Shown: positions 21,291 through 26,535 of the stretch, piece by piece | Layout: each line of letters starts with the position of its first letter | Numbering within the stretch: the first letter of the stretch is position 1 | Source of the DNA: a virus | DNA: 26,535 bases | Direction: 5' to 3' (one strand) | IMG/VR virus record: IMGVR_UViG_3300032087_004950 | Location: 1-26,535 of that record | The notes under the pieces: model-generated | The model's database searches: none | What the model was told of the DNA's origin: nothing | Seen by the model: only the letters and a program-made list of their open reading frames with translations | Program-made: the position numbers and the translations under genes

Positions 21291-21641
21291 CTACCTCTTG
21301 AGCGCGTGCTCGGTCCGATCATCTTGCGCGGCTCGAAGTATAGCCCACGCCTCCCAAGCCCACGCCGCAAAGCGATCCGGCCATCCGTCGATCGGCGACA
21401 GTTGTGCCGACCTGTCGAGCATTAGCGCAGACTGGAAGACTACAGACCGCCGAGACTCGGCGATCGGGCACCTGTCCCACTCCGTATTTAGATAGCGCCC
21501 CGCCTTATGTCTGCACCCTCCCGGCTCACATTGGCTCGCGTCCCCGGTCGCACACTTCAACCGATAAAGCCCCGCGAGCTGATCGCGCCATACGTGCGCG
21601 CGCGCAAGCCGGGTTAGGTAGGGCGCTCGTCCTCGCCTAAA
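21291..21641 (-). CDS. tail assembly chaperone T domain, made only as a -1 frameshift product
   Basis: This frame is open with no stop from 21680 to 21291 and overlaps the end of the upstream gene in the -1 register. It has no credible start of its own: the first possible one (TTG at 21560) lacks a Shine-Dalgarno, and good coding sequence lies before it (GRAPYLTRLARAHVWRDQLA). Reading through from the upstream gene gives a fusion of about 237 residues, 122 from G and 115 from T. The T part is Cys/Trp-rich (CATGDASQCEPGGC, WPDRFAAWAWEAWAIL). This is the GT chaperone that recruits the tape measure. Confidence 0.78.
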   Translation of the reverse strand, partial: FRRGRAPYLTRLARAHVWRDQLAGLYRLKCATGDASQCEPGGCRHKAGRYLNTEWDRCPIAESRRSVVFQSALMLDRSAQLSPIDGWPDRFAAWAWEAWAILRAAQDDRTEHALKR

Positions 21642-22003
21642 AGAGTAATGTTGATCACGTAGGCGCCAAGGGCTGAGAGTTCAGCCGGTGGGAATTTGTC
21701 GAGCCACCCTCGAAGGTCGGCCGTATCTGTGCTCGTCTTGCCTTCGGCCTCGACCGTGCAGATCCCTACCTCGGCGGCTCGTAGAACCAACTCGATCTCG
21801 GGGCTCGGGCTTTGTTGGACCTCGCCCTGTAGGCGTAGGAACTCGCGCGAGTTCAGAGGCCTGACCTCGACGATCAGCGCGTCGGGCTTGTGCTCTGTGT
21901 CCTTGGCATCGAGCCAGATCACCGCGTCCAGTTCGCTCGACACAGACGGATCAGACGAGCACACGAGCCGCGCTCGGTCCTCAGTGGATAACAGCTTGAT
22001 CAT
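21614..22003 (-). CDS. tail assembly chaperone G
   Basis: 129 residues, ATG at 22003 after GGGAGGGA. The acidic, mixed fold (LDAVIWLDAKDTEHKPDALI, VRPLNSREFLRLQGE) and the end WLDKFPPAELSALGAYVINI resemble small tail chaperones of siphoviruses. It sits between the tail tube and tape-measure genes, where G/GT pairs are always found. The frame ends LLGEDERPT; a TCTTTTA run just before allows some ribosomes to slip into the T frame. It would coat the tape measure during tail assembly. Confidence 0.82.
   Translation of the reverse strand: MIKLLSTEDRARLVCSSDPSVSSELDAVIWLDAKDTEHKPDALIVEVRPLNSREFLRLQGEVQQSPSPEIELVLRAAEVGICTVEAEGKTSTDTADLRGWLDKFPPAELSALGAYVINITLLGEDERPT
21638..21644 (-). promoter_or_regulatory. 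candidate -1 frameshift site
   Basis: On the minus strand the heptamer is T CTT TTA in the G frame; a slip of one base back puts the ribosome on TCT TTT and into the T frame. It is the most slippery run in the only window (21680-21614) where both frames are open. It is not the canonical X XXY YYZ, so the exact slip point is uncertain although the frameshift itself is well supported. Confidence 0.55.
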
Positions 22004-22050
22004 GGTGCGTCCCTCCCATGTGAGAGCAGCACCCTAGCACATGGCGCGGC

Positions 22051-23265
22051 CTACAGGAACGCGATCCGCGCGGCCGTATTCGCTGCAGCCCCAAGCGTGC
22101 CGTCTCCGCTGTCGCCGCTGTACACCTGGGGAGCGTAACGAGTCGTCAGCGCTACCAGCCCGTTGGAATCGCCGATCTCGGAGAGTTCCTCGACCTGGGC
22201 GCTCGGGAGAGTCATCGTCATTGCCCGCCCTGGCGTCGTGTTCGCGTCGAACTGAACCACGCCCGTCGCGGTTCCTGGGGAGACGAGCGATGCGAGGCTA
22301 GCGGCCTCGGCTACTGCAGTCATCGCGACCGATCGATTCGTCGTGACATACTGAGCGAGACCCTCGGTCCCTGCGTGGCTCATGACGGCCTGCACGTCGT
22401 TTGTGATCTCAATCTCCAGGCTGGAGACAGTCACCGCCGATCCGTTGACCCGGAAGCGTGAGCCATTCGATCCGATGAGGGCGGGCATTTGCGGCCGGTC
22501 GGTCATCGCGTAGTCACCCGGAGCGCCACCCGATCCGATGTTCGTCCATCCACCCGCTTGGATCGTGAATTCGCCGATCGGCTGCTCTGTGGCGTTGAGC
22601 GTGATCTTCGCGCTCGTCACCACGCAATCATAAAACCGCACATGGATCGAGGCATCCGAGCCGACCCAGTCGAAGGTTAGCGCGTTGTTGATCGTGTTCG
22701 TGAGATAGCACGTGATCGAGCCGAGCAGATCGCCCGAGCCTGAAGGCGCCGCGCTTAGGTCATCGAGAAGCGTCAGCGTGTCATCACCTCCGCCGCCGTC
22801 CGTGTAGGTCTTCACGAACCCGAGAGAGTGACCGCCGGAGATCGGGACCGCGACGGCCTGACCCACCCACAGATTATAATCCGAATCGCTGACCGTTGGA
22901 GCGCTCGCCGTGCCGCCTGTGACGGCCGATGAAGCGAAACCCTTAATGTTGAAGTCCCCGAGAGCGGCCGCTACGAGAAGCGCATCAGGATGGGCCGCGC
23001 CTGGGTCCGCGCTAGGCGTCGAATCGCTGAACCCATGCATAGGCATGGAAACCGTAAAGGTCGTGTCCTTCTTCGAGCCTGCGACCACCCGCTGAGCGTA
23101 GTACCCGCCGCGCGTTGCATCGGTCCGCAATGCCTCTTGTACGGGCGTGGGGATGAACACCGAAGCCTCAACGTAGTTCGCCGCCGCAAACGAGGTTTCC
23201 GCGGTTCCCCAACTGCTCTGAGTCTTCAGCGCGAAGCGTCCAATGTTTGAAGGTGCGTAGCCCAT
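22051..23265 (-). CDS. major tail tube protein
   Basis: 404 residues, ATG after AAGGGG. The N-terminus (IGRFALKTQSSWGTAETSFA) has the form common to long phage tube proteins, followed by beta-rich domains: TTFTVSMPMHGFSD (about 65-80), DYNLWVGQAVAVPISGG, a region ending in TLNATEQPIGEFTIQAGGWT, and SSLEIEITNDVQAVMSHAGT, the strand-helix pattern of the tube fold. Ala/Gly/Thr-rich and slightly acidic like other tube proteins. Its place between tail terminator and chaperone genes is decisive for the call. An inserted Gly/Asp loop (DGGGGDD) lies near residue 157. Confidence 0.82.
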   Translation of the reverse strand: MGYAPSNIGRFALKTQSSWGTAETSFAAANYVEASVFIPTPVQEALRTDATRGGYYAQRVVAGSKKDTTFTVSMPMHGFSDSTPSADPGAAHPDALLVAAALGDFNIKGFASSAVTGGTASAPTVSDSDYNLWVGQAVAVPISGGHSLGFVKTYTDGGGGDDTLTLLDDLSAAPSGSGDLLGSITCYLTNTINNALTFDWVGSDASIHVRFYDCVVTSAKITLNATEQPIGEFTIQAGGWTNIGSGGAPGDYAMTDRPQMPALIGSNGSRFRVNGSAVTVSSLEIEITNDVQAVMSHAGTEGLAQYVTTNRSVAMTAVAEAASLASLVSPGTATGVVQFDANTTPGRAMTMTLPSAQVEELSEIGDSNGLVALTTRYAPQVYSGDSGDGTLGAAANTAARIAFL

Positions 23266-23274
23266 GGGATCCCC

Positions 23275-23700
23275 TTAAATGTCTGTCTGGTAGGTGAGAT
23301 CGACGGTCAACGTAGCCGTGAGAATGTTCTCGTAAATCGTATCGTTGACAGCGATCGGACCAATGTCCGCCTTATATAAGTCGGCGGCCTGTTCGTGGAT
23401 AGAATATAGAGCATTGATGATCCGCTCTGCATCCAGCGCAATGCGATCTTCAACGCCGTTCTGGGCCATGTAGTACACGTCGATCTCATACGTCGCGTTC
23501 TGCGTGTTCGGCGTGATTAGAATCGACGGCGTGAGCTGTGCAAGCTCGACCGTAAAGCACCGATCCGCAACCGTGACGCCTCGATCGGTGTTGTGCCGAA
23601 GGTCCAGAGCCACGAAGCGATCGCGGTGCGTGGCTTGGTCGTCTGGGGTGATCGCCTCGATGCGGTCGATCAATGCAGTTCTGACTGCTGAGGCTCTCAC
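23275..23700 (-). CDS. tail terminator / tail completion protein
   Basis: 141 residues. The N-terminal helix (RTALIDRIEAITP), strand-loop-strand centre (RCFTVELAQLTPSILITPNT, ATYEIDVYYMA), second helix (ALDAERIINALYS) and closing strands (NILTATLTVDLTYQTDI) match the alpha/beta fold of tail terminators such as lambda gpU. GTG at 23700 overlaps the connector gene as GTGA. It would cap the tube and join it to the head. Confidence 0.75.
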   Translation of the reverse strand: MRASAVRTALIDRIEAITPDDQATHRDRFVALDLRHNTDRGVTVADRCFTVELAQLTPSILITPNTQNATYEIDVYYMAQNGVEDRIALDAERIINALYSIHEQAADLYKADIGPIAVNDTIYENILTATLTVDLTYQTDI

Positions 23701-24593
23701 GCTCGCTTCGCCCTAAACGAGTAGAAGCCGCGCACCTCGTCGACGTCCACGGTGTCGTCATCGTTGCGATCCACCCACGTATTCGCGATCGACTCTCGAA
23801 GCTGTGTCCCAAGTCGTGATTCCTGGGCGTTGATATACGCCTCTGGATCAAAGCCCGCCACGATGAGCCCTTCGTGAGCCAGCTCGATCCTCATGGCGAT
23901 CATGCCTGCGGGCTTAAACACCGATTGATCGCCGATTCGGTGGGGATAGTTCCCGGCGGCTACCAACTTCTGTTTGATTCGGTCGCTCGCGCGCTCGGCG
24001 ATGCCTCGAAACCATCCGGCATCTTTCTGCGTCGCCACGCCTGGAAAGTTCGCCGCCGCGTATCGGGCCGCTTCTGAGGACGTCACAGGCTCGGCGAAGA
24101 GCATAGCCACCACGTTGATCATCTGGCGCCGGTAGGTCACTGAACCATCCGCGCTCGTGATCGTGTAATCAACACGATAGTTCTGATCGCGCGTGTCGGT
24201 CTTCGAGGCCGATATGGTGCAAGTCAGCGCGAGCCCATATAGAGCCGCGTTCGTGTTGACTGTCCCCGGTGGCCTGCTCTCCAGGGTGATCGCCGTGCCG
24301 GTGATCTCGGAGACACGAACCGCGCCTTTCCACCCGTCGTCGGTCTCCATCCACAAGAAAGCGCCGGAAACGATGCCGGTCGCATCGTCTACGCTAAACT
24401 GCGTCTGATTCGTGACGCTCGAAACGCTGGAGACGCCGCCGCTACCGATGGACGCAACCGTTACGGTCGGCGTCTCCAGCTCGTCCCCGCTCGGCTTCCG
24501 AAAAGAGGCCGTGCAAGACGACGGCCGGGACGCCAGATCTTCGGGAATGAAGACCAGCGACCCGGCCGTATCTTTGACGATATCGATCGCCAC
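23697..24593 (-). CDS. head-tail connector protein with EF-hand-like loop
   Basis: 298 residues, GTG at 24593 after GGAGGG. N-terminal 150 residues are beta-rich (VTVASIGSGGVSSVSSVTNQ, GAFLWMETDDGWKGAVRV, including an SH3-like stretch). The C-terminal 120 are helical (SEAARYAAANFPGVA, WFRGIAERASDRIKQKLVAA) like gp6-type head-tail adaptors. Near the end DRNDDDTVDVDEV (about 277-289) fits the 12-residue calcium loop of EF-hand/dockerin proteins (Asp1, Asn3, Asp5, Glu12). It looks like a fusion of a beta domain and a helical adaptor. Position between capsid and terminator supports the role. Confidence 0.7.
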   Translation of the reverse strand: MAIDIVKDTAGSLVFIPEDLASRPSSCTASFRKPSGDELETPTVTVASIGSGGVSSVSSVTNQTQFSVDDATGIVSGAFLWMETDDGWKGAVRVSEITGTAITLESRPPGTVNTNAALYGLALTCTISASKTDTRDQNYRVDYTITSADGSVTYRRQMINVVAMLFAEPVTSSEAARYAAANFPGVATQKDAGWFRGIAERASDRIKQKLVAAGNYPHRIGDQSVFKPAGMIAMRIELAHEGLIVAGFDPEAYINAQESRLGTQLRESIANTWVDRNDDDTVDVDEVRGFYSFRAKRA

Positions 24594-24614
24594 GTTGAGC
24601 CCTCCGGCTTCGGT

Positions 24615-25499
24615 CTATGCGACCAGTCCGCCGAATGCGCCCGTGGGATCGGGGTGAGCCGAAACGCCCATCGCGTATGTTGCGGTGATCTTGAGCGTCT
24701 TCGTATCCTGGTCGCGAGTCGTGACGACTTCGAGAGGCATACGATCGAAAGCCACAAACGGCCCGCCGTTAACCGCCGGATCGACCACAAGGTGCCACTC
24801 ATTGCCGGTGAGGTGCGGGCTTTGGATAACCTCGACGTTCAGTCCGCGAGCCGCGTTCACCTGGAGCTGGTCGCTCGTGAACTGGCTTTGCGCGATCTGC
24901 ACAGCCGTCTGGTAGAGGCTCGGCGGGACGCAGAGGTAGAGCCGCTCGCCGTTCATAGCCTGCGGATACTTCTGATCCTGGTAGTTCACCCACTCGTTAA
25001 GCGCCTGAACGCCTGCCATAAAGGCCGACTGAGACAGCGCCGAGGTGCCGACATTCGAGCGCGTGCCGCTGGTCGTCGTGTGATCCGCCGCGTAGAGCGC
25101 CTTTCCGTCCGCCGTCGTGAGCGAGCCGAAAGCGTTGTTCATCGCGGTATAAGCCTGCCCGGCCTGCGTCGATGCCACGGAAACGCCGATCTTCCGGGAA
25201 GCGTCATCCACGATGCCGGGCACGTCAGCCTCCGACAAATATCCAATGTGGCAGCTGATCGCCTTGGCTTGGTAAGAAATGTCCTTAGCGCCCATCGAGT
25301 CGACGCTCGCCGTCGTGATCGAGCTTGTGCCGTCCCAGTTCTGGAGATCTCCGATCCCCTCCATGGAAGCGATGCGAAGCCCGGCCGCGTCGCGCTGGTG
25401 AATCTTAAAGACCTTGGTCCACTGGTCATCGACGGCCGCAAGACCCTCGAAGACCCGCTCAAGGACTCGCTCTTTTACGTTGTCGAAAGACAGTGCCAT
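24615..25499 (-). CDS. major capsid protein, Mu gpT-like
   Basis: 294 residues, about the length of Mu gpT. The run of features fits that HK97-fold family: an N-terminal helix (NVKERVLERVFEGLAAVDDQ), WTKVFKIHQRD, GAKDISYQAKAISCHIGYLS, then LYAADHTTTSGTRSNVGTSA and RLYLCVPPSLYQTAVQIAQS, ending with LEVVTTRDQDTKTLKITATY. No N-terminal delta/scaffold domain, consistent with a separate scaffold. It forms the icosahedral shell. The ribosome site is weak (AAGG 11 bases off) behind a 100-bp leader with a hairpin. Confidence 0.87.
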   Translation of the reverse strand: MALSFDNVKERVLERVFEGLAAVDDQWTKVFKIHQRDAAGLRIASMEGIGDLQNWDGTSSITTASVDSMGAKDISYQAKAISCHIGYLSEADVPGIVDDASRKIGVSVASTQAGQAYTAMNNAFGSLTTADGKALYAADHTTTSGTRSNVGTSALSQSAFMAGVQALNEWVNYQDQKYPQAMNGERLYLCVPPSLYQTAVQIAQSQFTSDQLQVNAARGLNVEVIQSPHLTGNEWHLVVDPAVNGGPFVAFDRMPLEVVTTRDQDTKTLKITATYAMGVSAHPDPTGAFGGLVA

Positions 25500-25600
25500 T
25501 GATTGATCGCCTTTTTTGCTAGGTGACTGCGCGCAGGTTCCTCGCCTGCGATGCCAAGTCTAACCGCACAAAAAACGCCGGCACCCAAAACGCAAAATGG
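25500..25600 (-). promoter_or_regulatory. leader of the capsid gene with a stable hairpin
   Basis: The longest gap in the late operon. On both strands CGCAGG (25532-25537) and CCTGCG (25545-25550) form a 6-bp stem with a 7-nt loop, about 30 nt before the capsid ATG. Further up, the minus-strand sequence GGTGCCGGCGTTTTTTG has a T-run but no proper stem. No convincing -35/-10 pair. It may stabilise or process the capsid mRNA. Confidence 0.4.
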
Positions 25601-26101
25601 CTAGTCCTTCAACTGTGCCTTGGCTTGCCGGATCGCATCGGCAGCGTTTGAACTCTCAGCACTTGCCGTAGTCACCCGCCCCGGGATGTTTTGAAGCGAC
25701 GGAAGAGTTCCGGCGAAAGACTCCTTAAGGTTCTTGCGGATCGCCATATCGGCGAGCTGGCGGCGCTCTGCGTGCATAGCGCGCACCTCGGGCGGAGCCC
25801 AAACGTAGATCCCCTCCCGGCCGTCGAACTCCTCAAAGCCTCGACACATGATCCCAGCCGGCGCGCGCTTGTATCCCATTCGTTCCAGGCGCTGAGCCAT
25901 CGCCGCCGCTGCTGCAGTGTTCCGATCGCCGCATCGCACAATGTGCCAGTTTTCGTAGCCTGCAGGTATGTTGTAATAGTCCCCAATGTGGCGCTGACTG
26001 TGGCCGATAAGCTCAATATATTCCTGAGCTACGGCGACTTGCTGGGCCTTCTGTTCTTCGGCTGTAAGCTGTGACGGGTCGTGTCCCTTTCTGCGTGCCA
26101 T
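25601..26101 (-). CDS. hypothetical head-module protein
   Basis: 166 residues, ATG after AAGGGGT. It reads as alpha/beta at the N-terminus (QVAVAQEYIELIGHSQRHIG, YENWHIVRCGDRNTAAAAAM) with YKRAPAGIMCRGFEEFDGRE and YVWAPPEVRAMHAERRQLAD following, then a helical and Gln/Ala-rich tail. No family recognised. It lies between the scaffold-like gene and the capsid gene, so a minor head protein, decoration protein or assembly factor is likely. Confidence 0.68.
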   Translation of the reverse strand: MARRKGHDPSQLTAEEQKAQQVAVAQEYIELIGHSQRHIGDYYNIPAGYENWHIVRCGDRNTAAAAAMAQRLERMGYKRAPAGIMCRGFEEFDGREGIYVWAPPEVRAMHAERRQLADMAIRKNLKESFAGTLPSLQNIPGRVTTASAESSNAADAIRQAKAQLKD

Positions 26102-26104
26102 GCG

Positions 26105-26535
26105 TTACCCCTTGAGATTGCGCCGGAAGAACTCCGCGGCTCGGTCTTCGTTCCAATAACTGCGGCCCTGCGTCGACTTCGCGACGTTTGCGGTCAACGT
26201 GTCAGCCGTGATCTTCGGCGTTTCAACCTGCCGGAAGAGCGTCGGGACACTGGACCGCCATTCCTCCAGCTTCACACGGCCCGCGAGCGTGTTCACGTCC
26301 ACCCGTGGCGCGAGCTTGAGCAACTCCTCATCAGGAACCGCATTGATCGCACCCATCGCGCGAAGGTGCGCCAATCGATGATTATTCTTGTTATGGTCGA
26401 CGATCTCGCGCATCTCGGCGCGCGTCTGCTCCAAAGCCTCGCGCGCTTCCTGGGCGGCTGCAAGCTCGGCTTTCAGTTGCTCCGCCAGTGCGTCGGCCTC
26501 GGACTTCTTCGCCTTCACGCTCTTCGGCTTTGGCG
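26105..26535 (-). CDS. C-terminal part of scaffold / prohead protease gene (cut by window edge)
   Basis: The frame is open from the right edge to the stop at 26105. An internal GTG at 26518 exists, but the codons before it (PKPKS) continue the same basic linker, so the true start is probably outside. Visible part: a coiled coil (ADALAEQLKAELAAAQEARE ..., about 55 residues) followed by a helical C-terminus ending YWNEDRAAEFFRRNLKG. A coiled coil just before a Mu-like capsid gene is typical of the scaffold, often the C-terminus of the prohead protease (Mu gpI/gpZ arrangement). The protease part, if present, lies outside the window. Confidence 0.65.
   Translation of the reverse strand, partial: PKPKSVKAKKSEADALAEQLKAELAAAQEAREALEQTRAEMREIVDHNKNNHRLAHLRAMGAINAVPDEELLKLAPRVDVNTLAGRVKLEEWRSSVPTLFRQVETPKITADTLTANVAKSTQGRSYWNEDRAAEFFRRNLKG

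Noticed and set aside
24654-25502. Plus-strand open frame of 282 codons across the capsid gene
   Set aside because: Antisense shadow of the Mu gpT-like capsid gene, with an Arg/His/Val-rich composition unlike a real protein.
1-26535. tRNA genes, CRISPR arrays, insertion sequences, integrase or att sites
   Set aside because: Looked for cloverleaf/CCA-type ends, regularly spaced repeats, transposase or recombinase motifs; none seen. The only exact longer repeats are the 46-bp promoter copies and the hairpin modules.

Overview
The window is a 26.5 kb piece of a tailed double-stranded DNA phage (or prophage). By eye the DNA is about 60-62% G+C. Almost every base is coding, and genes are joined by ATGA/GTGA overlaps. 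The capsid protein resembles the Mu gpT family. The tail module (terminator, tube, G/GT chaperones, 772-residue tape measure, no sheath gene) points to a long non-contractile tail. Spanin-like membrane proteins next to the endolysin suggest a Gram-negative host. No integrase, transposase, portal or large terminase lies inside the window; the portal/terminase side should lie beyond the right edge.

Layout. (1) 1-5241, minus strand: one tightly overlapped early operon. It starts with a small Cro-like regulator, then a lambda O-like replication initiator carrying a probable origin inside its gene, a DnaC-like helicase loader, a winged-helix protein, a VRR-NUC nuclease, a lytic transglycosylase, several tiny proteins, a zinc-ribbon protein, an adenine-type DNA methyltransferase and two further small proteins. 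(2) 5242-5316: divergent promoter/operator region. (3) 5317-7451, plus strand: a YqaJ-type exonuclease with an unusual N-terminal winged-helix extension, followed by RecT, a complete two-gene recombination system. (4) 7452-9680: an accessory region of short unknown genes organised as small transcription units. It has three near-identical hairpins after minus-strand genes, two copies of a perfect 46-bp promoter-bearing repeat, a small HTH gene on the plus strand, and a hairpin that would hide the ribosome-binding site of the next gene. (5) 9677-12356, minus: a second winged-helix protein, the lysis module (two spanin-like proteins, holin-like and coiled-coil membrane proteins, M15 endolysin) and a small unknown gene. 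(6) 12353-26535, minus: late structural operon, listed here against coordinates and therefore in transcription order from the right edge: scaffold/protease C-terminus, unknown, major capsid, connector, tail terminator, tail tube, G/GT chaperones, tape measure, two distal tail proteins, 839-residue hub-like protein, several tail-tip proteins, LamG-domain protein.

How it fits together: the initiator would bind the 11-bp repeats in its own gene and hand the helicase over through the DnaC-like loader, as O and P do in lambda. The exonuclease/RecT pair makes and anneals single-stranded ends. The late operon builds head and tail and ends in lysis. The accessory region between recombination and lysis genes is the least explained and most interesting part. 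Start codons were chosen by Shine-Dalgarno spacing where one was visible; many are GTG and several lie well inside the longest open frame.
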